From Amanita rubescens (lineage: Eukaryota; Basidiomycota; Agaricomycetes; Agaricales; Amanitaceae), in NCBI GenBank assembly GCA_015039365.1, contig WION01000006.1, forward strand, positions 124,001 through 188,000: a stretch of 64,000 nt of DNA, given 5' to 3'. Numbering within the stretch: the first letter of the stretch is position 1; every line of letters begins with the position of its first letter. Made by a program: the position numbers and the translations under genes. Shown piece by piece: positions 12,787-23,715 of the stretch. Below the pieces are notes generated by a model, which was not told the DNA's origin, did no database searches, and saw only the letters and a list, made by a program, of their open reading frames with translations.

Positions 12787-13795
12787 TTGAAAGTATGGTT
12801 AAGCGAAGGAGCCGAGGCTTACTGAGGCCAGTGGAGCAAGCAAGGGAATGTAAAAGCGAAACTGGACGGTATTTGAGCGGTTCTCTCACGTTCACGCGAT
12901 ATGGACTACCGTCTCAAGCTGTGCCCACGTGTTTCCCCTATCGTCGCTGAATCTTCTCCCCGCTCTCCGCATCGCCTTCCGAGAACTCTCTATCTGTCCT
13001 ATTTCAGCATAATCCTGCCAATCGTAGTATCTCGTCCACGTGCTGTTCCTAGCGTCCCTGTGGCTGTACTTACTCCTTCTCAGTTCTCTGAGCGCTATGA
13101 CGTTCAATACCACACCGCCTCTATCCACTTCCCACTCCCAAGCTAGCCAAGACAATAACTTATCATATCGGTGTATCCAACTTGCCACATCCGGCTCATG
13201 CCCTCCGGTATTTACGTACCGCACACCATCTCAAATGTAAGTGCTTGCTCAAACACCCAACAACCAGAACCAAATCGCCGCCATATACGTAAACAACTTG
13301 TGCCACTCCTCTCAATCGTGATGTAGACGCCGGGCCGACTAGGGAGAAGACTGATGAATAACGATTCTCATCCCCTTAAATCCACGGGGTCTCACCCCAA
13401 CGCAAGAATCCATTCCATCCTACAAAAGCACGATATGCTCGACGTTCATTTCAAAACTTTTCCTACATCAACAGTTCAATCATCAACCAACGGTCCGTGC
13501 GCCCACTGGCCATCATTAACGGCAACCCAAAACATTGCCTGATAGTGTCTAGACTCCATAGATTCATAAGCGACTTCAATTGCGACTCGGAACCTTGAGA
13601 CGTTTACTTGCTTTGAAACGCCTCACCACGCTCCTATTCTCCGTGCTTCTTCCGCTATTGGCGGAATGAGCTACCATAAAGCGAGCATCCTTAACCTTTT
13701 TGCTAGTGTGCAGCTGGTTTTGGAATAAACATTATATCCCATTTAGCATCAGCGCTTATGGAGTCATTTCCTAGTGACAGATAGACTAACTTGGA
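12787..13795. other. unassigned segment with ORFs on both strands
   Basis: This 1-kb stretch upstream of the zinc-cluster gene has overlapping ORFs on both strands near 12892-13240. The plus-strand one contains a hydrophobic leader (LFLASLWLYLLLLSSLSA) but starts on GTG; the minus-strand one is Arg-rich. Neither resembles a family I know. Part of it must be the promoter and 5' UTR of the 12786 gene. Confidence 0.3.
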
Positions 13796-14192
13796 CTAAA
13801 GACCGACAGAAACGGGATTTAGACGTATACATAATACACACTGATCTTGGTTCGGAAATATCAGAGCACATCGTGAAGGGTATGTATTCGAGTGCCAGTA
13901 TAGTAATACACCTGCTACCAAGAACAATATGTTAACAAAGAGACCGGTGACCGTGCCGATACCAAAAAAAAGCAAAATGTAAACAAAGTCGTATATAGGC
14001 ACAACAGAACTTGATAAAATGCCTAGCCCCCAAACACTTCAAGATGTTAAGAGAAAACAAAATCACAAGCGGTAAAGCATAGGTAACAATAATAATAATC
14101 GTCTGCGAGCGGTTCGCATTAAAATGGGATGGCTTTTGCGGAACCGGCCACTGTGCATCGTGGAGGGGGCGTATTACAGGTGGATCTAGCAT
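13796..14192 (-). other. fragment of a possible membrane-protein gene
   Basis: Two overlapping minus-strand frames each encode a hydrophobic helix: one (13932-14192) begins MLDPPVIRPLHDAQWPVP and runs into IIIIVTYALPLVILFSLNIL; the other (13796-14002) reads FVYILLFFGIGTVTGLF. Joined by an intron they would give a small multi-pass protein with a vague likeness to the N-terminal half of PAP2 lipid phosphatases, but the diagnostic RPRPD block is absent. It could be a remnant, or the 3' region of the next gene. Low certainty. Confidence 0.22.
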
Positions 14193-14240
14193 CTACAGAA
14201 AGCGGGATTGTGCCATGGACTGCGTTGATTTTGGGCGTGG

Positions 14241-15548
14241 TCACTGGTGTTTAATGGTATGCCTGTCCCCAATAGGTGAAGGCATTGGTGTTGCATCATC
14301 CGTATACATGGATTCCATCGTCAAGACAGAAGGTTGCATGGACACTATACGGAGACGATCCTGTATATCTTGCTCCGTGACGTCAAGGGCACGGATCAAC
14401 GACTGAATAGCGTGAGGATTACTGAGAGCCTCCTCCCGAGAACCAGACGATGCATGATGGATAAATGGCGGGTTAGGTACGAATGTCGCGTCAGTAGCAT
14501 TGGTGGCATTGGAAGCGACAGAAGGCGCCCTGGAGCGTTGTTCCTTGGTCCTGTTAGTTTTAAGGCTAGCTATAGAGCCGGATCGAGTCCTCATGTGGGA
14601 ATAATCCGTGCCCTTGAAGAATGGGTTACCTCTACTCTTTCGCTGTTCGGCATCGGTCTCGAAAGGATTAGAGGAAGATGCACTCTCTTCTGCATCAGGA
14701 TTGATCACTTCCGCAGATTCCCAACGATGGAGATTCCGCGTAGCAACGGGCGTTGGGATAGCTATGCTCGGGGAATTTTCAGCAGAACCAGTAGAGATAT
14801 GTTGTGACGCCACATCCTTGTCAGCATCCCAGCCAATAGTGAGACCTGAATCAGCCCGTCCAAGGAAGGGTCTATGCACCGTCACTGCTTCGGAAGGTTT
14901 GGAGGCAAGGTCTGGGTGATACCGCGCAAGCGATTGAGGCATTTCCATTGTCACCTGCTCATCTGATTTGTGGGTATATGCTGTCCGAATGCTCGGTGAT
15001 GTTTTGAACATTTTGTCCATGGGAACTTCACCATGGGCCGCCTTCATCTGCAGACCACCTGACTTTTCATCGCCCATCTTACTCCATGGTTCAACGTGAG
15101 AACGACGACGCTCAGCTTCTCTTGCAGCATTACGGTTTTTCGATGACGTGTACGAGGTCTTCAATGACCGCATATATCGCCTATATAGCGCAAGACCGAT
15201 GATAATGAGAAGCAATACACCCGCAAGTGTCCCTATACAACTCGCAATCACCGTCTTCATGGATAGCATGTTGGTGGCACCGGAGGAAGATGTGGCGGAG
15301 GCTCCTGTTGTCGGCCTGGTACCCGCGACCGTGGAAGTGAGCACCACAGTCTCGCTCCCAGCAAGGGGAACTGTAGCACCCTCGGTGGGCACTGCTGTGG
15401 CAGTAGTGTCTAGTGCAAGGGTAGCGGCACCAGTAGCAGCACTCGTGGCGACGACGAGAGAGGAACTTTGATTGATCCCAGATGCAACCGGGACGCTCGG
15501 GGCTTGACGATTCTTCAGGTTTTGCCGCCGCAAATGATGGTCGACCAT
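14241..15548 (-). CDS. Single-pass membrane protein with Ser/Thr-rich ectodomain
   Basis: A 435-aa uninterrupted ORF runs from ATG 15546-15548 to TGA at 14241. Residues up to about 100 are rich in Ser, Thr, Ala and Val, typical of an O-glycosylated outer segment. A single strong membrane helix follows (about 100-122, VIASCIGTLAGVLLLIIIGL) and is stopped by basic YRRYMRS. The cytoplasmic part of about 310 residues is hydrophilic with many Ser, Arg and charged residues. There is no clear signal peptide, so an upstream exon may exist, or the protein inserts by its internal helix. Layouts like this are common among basidiomycete surface proteins of unknown function. I do not assign a role. Confidence 0.65.
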   Translation of the reverse strand: MVDHHLRRQNLKNRQAPSVPVASGINQSSSLVVATSAATGAATLALDTTATAVPTEGATVPLAGSETVVLTSTVAGTRPTTGASATSSSGATNMLSMKTVIASCIGTLAGVLLLIIIGLALYRRYMRSLKTSYTSSKNRNAAREAERRRSHVEPWSKMGDEKSGGLQMKAAHGEVPMDKMFKTSPSIRTAYTHKSDEQVTMEMPQSLARYHPDLASKPSEAVTVHRPFLGRADSGLTIGWDADKDVASQHISTGSAENSPSIAIPTPVATRNLHRWESAEVINPDAEESASSSNPFETDAEQRKSRGNPFFKGTDYSHMRTRSGSIASLKTNRTKEQRSRAPSVASNATNATDATFVPNPPFIHHASSGSREEALSNPHAIQSLIRALDVTEQDIQDRLRIVSMQPSVLTMESMYTDDATPMPSPIGDRHTIKHQ

Positions 15549-17382
15549 TGTGATTGGTGTAAAGAATGTGTGGAATAAAGAATGAGGAGATGACGATTGA
15601 CAACAGTAAACAGTAAAAGTCTGATTCTAAAGGTAATTCAGTACGGCAATCATATGTAGGTCTCTCCGACGCACTCACAGTGATTGAGGCAACTGAGGAA
15701 CGTGTGTTTCATACAGGAGAACGAAGAAGCAAGAGCAATTCGCCCACTGCGTCGCCGCCACTGACGGCGAGAAAAAAGGATATGTGGGGAAAAATCGCAA
15801 CCGGGGGTTAGCGGTTTCCCGTGGACCGTAACTAGGAGGATTTCTCAATTCTCCCACAGTTCGCGCCAATTCACAGGCTCCTGGTTTCAAATGTATCATT
15901 TGCGGATATATGGCGCGCCGACGGCAACGAACACTGGTCATAAGTATACCGATCTTAAGGATGTTAATAGTAATGATTAGTGTCGATGGCCGCAGTGCGG
16001 GCGACCTCTAGCGGTCTCATCTGATACGGGGACCACCAAAGCCGGATCCAATTGACTTGTCAATGACTCTCTTGTTCACGGTATTCTAACATGATTCAAA
16101 TGTCTTTTTGACCCAGGTTGGAGCAAAGTTTCAGGGCAGTGGAAAGCCCGTCTCCATGGACCGCTGTGACTTTGGGCTGAAATTTATGTAAGTCCTTTGT
16201 TTCTGGACGTCATTCGATGGTCGTTTGTTCCAGGTAACCCATTCGGCCACTGCCTGCCACTGTATTAGTAAATATGTATATGATGATTTCATTTTGCGTT
16301 CAGATTTCTCACTCAGGATTGAGCTACAGGTGTGTTGTTAATATGCTCGATCCTCAAGCTGTTGACTCTTGAGATAGCCGCGAGCCTTCATTCTACTCAT
16401 TTCTTTGTGGCGTCAGTGTCGTTCTTCTCTACGACATCATAGAATCGCTTTTGCGCGGTTCTGTTAACCCACGTCCCCTTGGCGAATGCCGTAGCGGTTC
16501 ACATATATAACTATTTTCGTCCAGCATATTACCAGGCAGCCCGACACCAGAAATTACAAGGTCGGGACATTTTCGTCCACCTGATCAATAGCTGAGAATG
16601 AGATATGTCACGGTAGCAACGGACCAAGCCCAAAAACACAAGTGGTAGTGGCGCCGGCGAGTGTCCATCCTTAACGGGTATTTTCGATCCCCCATATAGC
16701 CCTCTTGATGGCATCGCAAAATCCGGGTAGAGGATGATCTGTTGGTTGCAGATCCTAACAGATGTACCAAAGCCAAAAAGAAACTGGTTGTTGCATTGGC
16801 CCAGTCCTCCAATTGCTGTGGCGGAGATACTCGGCGCTGCGCTTCCGGTGGCTCTGGAACAGGTGGAGCATCGAGCTCAAGCATCAGCGGATCGACCGTC
16901 AGCACCCCAGCCTATATATCGATCGACTGGACGTTGATTAGCCAAGGAGATGATGCTGGGCTCAATCGATGATCGTGTAGCATTTCTGCTATCTGTTGGT
17001 TGTCCTCTACTTGGGCAACTAACCACACATCATGGTAAACTCGTGATTGCTGCCGTGGCTCGCGATATCGTCGGGTCTTATGAGGAACTGTCGCGACTAT
17101 TTTGAGCCCTCAGGATAGCTAAATCCACAATAGGCAACTCGCGGGCACATGCCCGTGTAACTATCGTTGCTATATAAGTAATTTACGAAGTTCCAGGAGG
17201 TGCTTTGAGTCCCTGGCAACGTTCAATTGTACGATTACCTTTCCTCTGTCCAAAGCAAAACCTACGACTGGCCTATGCTCGCATAGACCCATTATCTATT
17301 CGACCATCTCTTAGTCGCTCATTACTCACTCACATTCTTTTCTTCATCTAGAACGGACACTTGGTGTTTGGTGTTACCTAAA
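15549..17382. other. long segment without a recognised gene
   Basis: No family could be recognised in 1.8 kb. Short ORFs at 15675-15941 (minus) and 16585-16972 (both strands) look like chance frames; the plus-strand frame at 16742-16972 is Gly/Ser/Cys-rich but unsupported. A TATATAA motif at 17172-17178 lies about 205 nt before the next ATG and may be its TATA box. Confidence 0.35.
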
Positions 17383-18327
17383 ATGCCTCTTGTGAAAATG
17401 TACTCTCGGTCAAGCTCGCCTAGCGCCAGAATCAACCCAACGTACGTTGTGGGCCTCACTATCGCTGGTGCGGTAGTGATAGGTCTTTCGTTATGGCTCA
17501 TCCTGAGGATGATTCGTAAACGTGCGGCCAGCAAGAGGGAAGAAAACATGGGTGCTGCATTCCTTTCTGTCCGTGGCGTTGTCGTAGATGATAATGTGAC
17601 GGAAAAGAACCCAGGGTCTGTCCTTGAAAATTGCCGTTTACGTTGTCCATTGAATCGTTATGTTAGCGGTCTATATGCTGTCCCAGATGCCCGGAGCCGT
17701 ATAGATTCTTCAATTACCATGCCCGAAAAAGCTATTCTCCGACCGAATGAACAACTCGACGACCTGGCATTCAGGCAACATCCTGAATACATACCTCGTC
17801 ATCTGTCACCAAAGCCATTTTCGTTTGCGATGGCAGCAACCTCGAGTATGCCCGAACAAAGAGCCAATGGCCGTATCTCCCGATTTAGGGACTCGCTTTT
17901 GAGCACGGCAAGCGGACAAAACCGCTTCTCCGTGTCCTCATATGGTTCAAATAGCACGCTGGGTCATACAATAGGGAGCAAACGCAAAGTGCGACAGTTG
18001 TTCAACCCTGTGCTACCCGATGAATTGTTGATCTCGACACCTGGAGAGCAACTCACTGTCATACAATCGTTTGATGATGGGTGGTGCCTCGTCGGAAAGG
18101 AACCTAGCACATCCATTCCACTGGTTCCGAAATCGCTTTTCAAGCAAGATGCATCATCCGACAATGATATCGAACTTGGTGTAGTTCCGGCCTGGTGCTT
18201 TATCAAGCCCGTCAAGGGACTTCGCGTAGAGAGACCAGTACGGAGTTCTAGTCTTGGCATTACCGTACAATTTCAAGGCCCTGGGTTCTCGTCCCGGGAT
18301 GAGATCATTTCTTGGTCGAATTTCTAA
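17383..18327 (+). CDS. Single-pass membrane protein with C-terminal SH3-like domain
   Basis: The ORF is open from a TTG further upstream, but the first ATG is at 17383, giving 314 aa with no intron. A membrane helix occupies about residues 21-41 (VVGLTIAGAVVIGLSLWLIL) and is followed by the stop-transfer cluster RMIRKR. The middle is disordered and Ser-rich. Residues about 200-290 look like an SH3 fold: LPDELLISTPGEQLTVI, then FDDGWCLVGKE, then GVVPAWCFIKPV, matching the ALYDY-like start, the D-GW-G core and the G-VP ending. Fungal proteins with a helix and a C-terminal SH3 (such as Fus1 or Sho1) act at the cell surface in polarity or osmotic signalling. A signalling role is inferred from architecture only. 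Confidence 0.7.
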   Translation: MPLVKMYSRSSSPSARINPTYVVGLTIAGAVVIGLSLWLILRMIRKRAASKREENMGAAFLSVRGVVVDDNVTEKNPGSVLENCRLRCPLNRYVSGLYAVPDARSRIDSSITMPEKAILRPNEQLDDLAFRQHPEYIPRHLSPKPFSFAMAATSSMPEQRANGRISRFRDSLLSTASGQNRFSVSSYGSNSTLGHTIGSKRKVRQLFNPVLPDELLISTPGEQLTVIQSFDDGWCLVGKEPSTSIPLVPKSLFKQDASSDNDIELGVVPAWCFIKPVKGLRVERPVRSSSLGITVQFQGPGFSSRDEIISWSNF

Positions 18328-18898
18328 TCCCTCTTAACAACGTCATGCACTCATTCTATATCCTTGCCTCAGTATTTAACGGTTTTCCACGGCGATACCG
18401 AAAGATATTCATTCACCACTTGCTCGTCTGATTGCCAGGCTGCGTCGGACGTGGCACTGTAGCTCTACCTAAGCTGCTTGCAGCTGTGCCGCTATCCTTT
18501 CGTTGCTATACATAGAATACCATTGTCTCTTTCGGCTCTTGGCTTATAGGTCATTTTGGCTATATCATTTAGTCTTGTTCTACAACTGTTCAACGTTACG
18601 TCAATTAAATTTTGTACTGGCAGTTGCATTATTATATGTGCAGTTCACCTAGCAGCAGCTGAATGAACAGGTACATCGCAATTACACCTCTGGAGGCTGA
18701 TGTCGTCATTTATCTTATTCTATTTGTGTTTCATTTGCAGGTCTTACGTGCTCATAACACCACCAGGAAACGTGCGCTCAGAAATCGTATTCCTTTAAGT
18801 AAACCGAGTCGGTAACTGTTCGTCCGCGGGCGTACCCACATTAAGCGTTATAAATAACGAGAACCACTGGAGTACTTCTTATCGTTAATCATTCAATC
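18328..18898. promoter_or_regulatory. Intergenic region with TATA box of NmrA-like copy A
   Basis: No ORF of note. TATAAATA at 18849-18856 lies 43 nt before the ATG of the following gene, a typical position for a fungal TATA box with a short leader. Confidence 0.45.
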
Positions 18899-20311
18899 AT
18901 GACCCAGAACAAAGTCAATTTCTTTGTTACTGGCGCTACAGGTACGTCAAAGGTACCCGCCCCTGAGTAACATCTGGCATTGACCCTCGCATTAGGTTAT
19001 GTCGGTGGAAGCGTACTTGCGCATTTCTTGAAACATCCCGAGAGGAACGAATTTGAGTTCACTGCCCTCGTGCGCTCCGTTGATAAGGCTGAGAGGCTTC
19101 GGCAACAATTTGGCGTGAACGCCATCCTTGGCTCGTTCTCCGACAGTGGTCTGATCGAAGAAACCGCATTCGCGGGCAGACGTCGTTCTTTCTTTGGTTC
19201 ATATTGCCCTTTACTTGTGTTCATTACGTTCGCTGATGTTACGCAGGCAGACGCGGACGATCTGGGCTCTATCCAAGCCATTCTGAAAGGGCTGAAAAGG
19301 AAGTATGAAGTAACTGGAATACCTCCCAGTCCTCATCCATACTGTAAGCCTCTATCTGACCGCTGCCATAACCAAATTGGACTAATAACATTCTCAGTCA
19401 GGAACCGGTAGGTGACGATACGTGGCCAGCGTCGTGTACCATTCTCAAATTCCTGAAGGTGTCCTGGCAGATAATGCGGTCGGCATGCACGGCACGGACG
19501 AAGTGTACAGTGATCTGGATGTCGAGAAGTTTGAGAAGCTTCCGCTGGACCAACCTCACCGTGGGGTTGATTTGGAAGTGCTTGAGGCCGATAAACAAGG
19601 CAAGGCCAAGCCTCTCGCTTATATTATCGCCATTAAGTATGTCACAAGGCTATGTGAAGACGTACTTGGTCTACCCCGTTACCATATATGGAATCGCTGA
19701 ATCACGCCTTGACCAAGGCGGGGATTGCAAATCCCCATTCTATTCAGATACCCGCGATCGTCCAGGCATCCTTGGACCGAGGTAGAGCGGGTATGGTGGG
19801 CAAAGGGAAAAACATCTGGCACAACGTTGACATCGACGAAAGTGGGTAATCGCGTATTCCCATTCATCGGCTACTATCTCACAAGATGAATAGTTTCTGA
19901 ATTGTATACCACTCTTTACGACGCCATCACATCAAATCCGGCGGCCGCACATGGACGCGAGGGGATTTACATTGGCGAGAATGGTCAGCATACTCTATAT
20001 GACGTCGCTAAAGCCGTTCAAGAGGCTATGATCAAGATGGGTTTATCGAAGGAGACTGAACCAAATTCTTTTACGAGAGAAGAGGTTGAAAAATACTTTG
20101 GGGTAGGCAGACATTTTCAAAGTAGATGCGGCCAGCACTCAGCTGCTTTCTGCAGGGCGATTACCTCGGAGTGAACTCTCATTGTAGGTCCGAGAGGACT
20201 AGGGCAATTGGATGGAAGCCTACCAAGACAACTGAAGATTTCTTAGCAAGCATCAGGCCCGAAGTGGAGGCGTTGAGAAGTAAGGGACCCGGAATAACAC
20301 CATTGAAATGA
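18899..20311 (+). pseudogene. NmrA-like NAD(P)-binding protein, copy A, with two +1 frameshifts
   Basis: Starts MTQNKVNFFVTGATG at ATG 18899 and, after an intron, continues YVGGSVLAHFLKHP, giving the Rossmann GATGYVG loop. Alignment by eye with copies B (21673) and C (58265) shows the same exon plan to TAG near 20311. Two single-base insertions break it. One is an extra G in the GGG run at 19174-19176, after which the expected ADVVLSL is in a shifted frame. The other lies at about 19695-19701, after TIYGI, where 58 nt replace the 57 needed. The rest (HSIQIPAIVQASL, KGKNIWHNVDID, the C-terminal exon ending GPGITPLK) is well preserved, and a GC-AG intron is at 19600-19648. Either a young pseudogene or assembly errors. 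Confidence 0.65.
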
Positions 20312-20369
20312 AAGATATTTTTTTTGTATCGTAAGCGAACGTTCTGTAGGTGTAAAGCAGGTGCTGTTA

Positions 20370-21103
20370 TCATGACATACGGGCTTGCGCGGGGGGGAAA
20401 GCGACCGGCTCGGTCGTTCTTGCAGCTTCTCCATATGTAAGTACGCCGACATAGGGCATGATGTTGTACTTGAGAGAAAAATTAGCCGATGGAACATTCC
20501 TATCGACTAGGTCAGTATAAGCGAAGTAGGGCTTGATCTAGATACCGACTTGAAGGACGATGATAGTTCACGGAGCATATATTTATTTTTGCCAGAAAAG
20601 TTGATATGCGCGTCTTCCTTACGACGAATGATGCGATCCCAAATTACGATTGCGTTTTCGTCCTTATAAGCTGTGTTGGCACTTGGTTCAGCAAAATTCG
20701 TGGGACGACTCACGCTCTGTGCGCTGTCATGCTCTGCCTGCAGATAAACGAACAGTTGTTTGGTGTTCCAGTGGAAAAGGGAGGTCAGATCTGTTGGACA
20801 TTATTACAAACAAGCATGAACGTGTGGTTGGGTGTTATTTACCTGCGGTGATATTGAAATTGACGAATGCCAACTCCTGTTTACGGCTATTGTATCTTCT
20901 TGCACTTGCATGGTACCTGGGTTGTATAAGCATTTGCTCGGCTGAACCATCCATACTTACACTTTGAGAGATGTAATATCCACTATTCCCGTTGGGTTTG
21001 CACTGAACAGAAATGATGACAAAGCAATAGCCGCTAGAAGGGCCATCATGCATGACGAAAGAAACGCGGATAAGTTGTTTATGCGCGAAATAGTGGTATG
21101 CAT
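20370..21103 (-). CDS. SPC3: Signal peptidase complex subunit 3 (Spc3/SPC22-23)
   Basis: ATG at 21101-21103, stop TGA at 20370-20372. The protein begins MHTTISRINNLSAFLSSC, then a membrane helix (ALLAAIALSSFLF), which is the hallmark N-terminus of Spc3. Later exons encode RRYNSRKQELAFVNFNITA, LTSLFHWNTKQLFVYL, NAIVIWDRIIRRKEDA, KYMLRELSSSFK and SLKYNIMPYVGVLTYG, all family signatures. About four exons; the last join works if the intron starts at a GTCGGT donor inside the Lys codon of SSFK and ends at GATAG, giving SSFKNVPSANFSLKY. Spc3 is an essential ER membrane subunit that holds the signal peptidase catalytic subunit in shape. The gene converges on copy A with 58 nt between their stops. 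It is easily overlooked because introns break it into small frames. Confidence 0.88.
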
Positions 21104-21672
21104 TTTGGCGACGTACGCGGTGTGGACGAGAATGCGTGACACGTACAGCTACCGTATATGGGCTTGTTTGTGACTGCTTGGCGCAGAACGCCTCAACCGA
21201 GGGCAACACACCCTGAGGCCACAACTTTGGGTATCATGTACTCCCTCGCCGATCTCTGGTACCTACATAAGCGAAATCAATGGTCGTCACAGGGGAAGTT
21301 TCTGATCTGACTAACACAATAATTTATAATCCATACCGAGGCTAAACTTGCTTTCGGCTCTCGAGTCTTGTAACACTATCATACAATATCAAATTTTCGC
21401 AATCAGGAACCACGATCATCACCGAGAACCTGGCACGACATTGTCTCAATAATGCGCGCCTACCAGTCAGGCCAAAAGGCGTATGCACCTGGTTCCTTTT
21501 CTCAGCGATCTCCATCTCGCCTTACTAAGTCATGCGTTCACCGCCCGCCATTTCGGGCCAGATAAGCGAGGTCGGTGATCCACGGGCTTTCAGCGCGAGC
21601 ATATAACGAGCTTTCATCGACTAACTGTGCTCAAACACCTCTTCCAACCATTCCAACCGCCTCATTTAAGTC
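21104..21672. other. intergenic region between SPC3 and NmrA-like copy B
   Basis: Divergent gap with no coding sequence recognised. A weak TATA-like TATAAC occurs near 21602, about 70 nt before the copy B start codon. Confidence 0.4.
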
Positions 21673-23002
21673 ATGGTCAACCTTCTATTCACTGGCGCCA
21701 CTGGTATGTGTCATGTTGCGCAGAGAGTGAGACAGCGACTGACGGATCTTCAATCCTCCTTAGGCTATGTTGGCAGTTCTGTCCTCTCTGTCTTTTTGGA
21801 CCACCCTGACCGTACCAACCTCAACATTACGGCGCTCGTGCGCAACTCAGAGAAAGCTGAAAAGCTGAGGAAGGACTTTGGCATCAACGTCATCGTCGGC
21901 GATCACACTGATGCTGCTCTCCTCGAGAAGTTGGCCTCCGAAACTGACTATTTCTTCGGTGTCGTAAGTTGCTAAGGCTTTGACCTCCAGTGTAGTCTAT
22001 GACGCATACCAGGCTGATGCTGATAACCTTGCTGTTGTCCAATCTGCATTGAATGGGTTGAAGAAGCGCTTCGCTGCGACTGGGATTGCCCCCGCCTTCA
22101 TCCACATCGTATGTTTTTTTCATACGTTGGTCGACGATAACTTACGGATCGCTTGTAGTCTGGAACTGGTGTTCTTGCCGACGATGCTAAGGGTGAATAC
22201 AGCGATGTCATCTATTATGATGATAAGCCCGAACAGATCGAAACTCTGGCTCCTACTCAACTTCACAGAGATGTAGAGCTCCTCCTCGTTAGCGCCGACA
22301 AGGAAGGCAAGTGTACAGATCCCTCGCATCTATTGCACAGCTGACTTAGATGCAGGCTATGTCAAGTCCTACATTGTCAGCCCGCCGACCATCTGGGGTC
22401 GCCCTCAAAACAAGGTTTCCAAGTCTGGCCTTACTAACACACTTTCCATTCAAATTCCAGCTTTAATCAAAGTTTCCCTTGCTCGTGGCCTTGGCAGTTA
22501 CGTTGGTGCGGGCAAGAACGTCTGGGACAATGTTCACGTTGATGATGGTGTGTCTTTAATTCGTCTGCTATTCCGCTTCGTGTAGTCATGAATCATGCTA
22601 CAGTTGGCATTTTTTATGGAAAGCTGTTCGACTACATCAGAACTAACCCCACCGCTGGCCACGGTCGCCATGGCTACTACTTCGCCGTTGCTGATGAGCA
22701 TAACTTGAAAGACGTCGGCACGGCTATCGCACAGGCCCTCTATTCTCTTGGAAAGATCAAGAGCCTTGAAGCCACCCCGTTTAAGCAGGACGAACTTGAC
22801 CAGTTCTTTGGCGTAAATATTTTATATTTTACTTGTAGCGTGCTACTGAAAGAAATTGTAGGGTTTCCAACGCTACTTTGGTTGCAATGCTCGCGCCAGG
22901 GGCAATCAAGCTCGTGCTACCGGCTGGGTGCCAACGAAGGTGACCAAAGACTTCTTGGCCGCCATCAAGGCTGAGACTGAAGCTATCCTCGCCACCTTGT
23001 GA
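21673..23002 (+). CDS. NmrA-like/extended SDR NAD(P)-binding protein, copy B
   Basis: ATG at 21673, TGA at 23000-23002, about seven exons. The N-terminus MVNLLFTGATG-YVGSSVLSVFL gives the glycine-rich dinucleotide-binding loop. Conserved blocks shared with copies A and C are ITALVRNSEKAEKLR, SGTGVLADDAKGEYSD, HRDVELLLVSADKEG, GYVKSYIVSPPTIWG and AGKNVWDNVHVDD. The protein ends RATGWVPTKVTKDFLAAIK and AETEAILATL. The family is atypical/extended SDR (NmrA-like); members bind NAD(P) and act as reductases or redox sensors; the substrate here is unknown. The intron at 22307-22355 starts with GC, as in both paralogues. Unlike A and C, this copy has no intron after SGTG, so that one was lost here or gained in the others. 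All frames are open. Confidence 0.82.
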
Positions 23003-23277
23003 ATATCAATCTAGCTGTACGACAACAATTTGTATAGATAAACTCACCAAATAAAATGCCCTGCATCTTATTGTACAGTGCTAGTGATCAGCGCTCAGCA
23101 CTCACTAATAAATCTGCAACTATATTGTTTATCTTGCACCTCACATATTGTAGCTATCAGGTTGGGAATCCATTCTCCATGTATCCCAATGTTAGGGAGT
23201 AGCACGAGTAATATCCCGGAAGTTGACCCATATTATTTTTGGGTAGGTTTGAAAACTTGCTTCGGAAACGGTGGATA

Positions 23278-23613
23278 TCAGCCTCCAGATTTGTATGGGA
23301 TGTCTACGTGCTCCTTATCTACAACTCTATATAAACTAAACCTTCTGTACGCCAATTGCAATGTCAGGAAGTAAGACGGGTGCCGAGCTTGAACTGACAA
23401 ACTTGAAGACAGTGCAAGCGAGGGAAAGGAAAACAAACACATACCGTCAATCCAGCTGACAACGGTAGTGTACCACAACCACACGTGTAAACTTGCAAAG
23501 ACCAAGCGTACTAGTAGATCATTTTCTAGACGCCAGAAGCCCACCTGATTCCGCGCAGAAAGAATAAATGATAAGTAAAGAGTGGTCTTGTTGAGAGTAC
23601 GAAATTCAGACAT
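23278..23613 (-). CDS. Small hypothetical protein with hydrophobic stretch
   Basis: The minus-strand frame is open from ATG 23611-23613 to TGA at 23278-23280. It begins MSEFRTLNKTTLYLSFIL and contains an aromatic, hydrophobic stretch (LVRLVFASLHVWLWYTTVV). A likely intron (GTATGT donor after WID, acceptor TACAG) sits in the middle. I do not recognise a family. Base use looks coding rather than random, but support is weak and the exons are uncertain. Confidence 0.3.
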   Translation of the reverse strand: MSEFRTLNKTTLYLSFILSARNQVGFWRLENDLLVRLVFASLHVWLWYTTVVSWIDGMCLFSFPSLALSSSLSVQARHPSYFLTLQLAYRRFSLYRVVDKEHVDIPYKSGG

Positions 23614-23715
23614 CGCATGGGTCTTGTCCGTCCTGCTCGACTCGGAGTGGTTGACCCCTGAGTGGGAAGTCACTATAGTCACGCGTTACTAATCTTAAAT
23701 CCAACCTCCTTGATC

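Noticed and set aside
13040..13240. Small secreted protein with hydrophobic leader
   Set aside because: Starts on GTG, no upstream exon with ATG could be joined, and the opposite strand has an equally long frame.
13796..14192. PAP2 lipid phosphatase gene
   Set aside because: Helices are suggestive but the RPRPD and histidine motifs are missing, so only a fragment of unknown type is reported.
16585..16972. Gly/Ser/Cys-rich ORF or its antisense
   Set aside because: No recognised family, no splice partners; both strands are equally open.
19600..19648. Broken splice donor as a further defect of NmrA-like copy A
   Set aside because: The site is a legitimate GC donor shared with copies B and C at the same position, so it is not evidence of decay.
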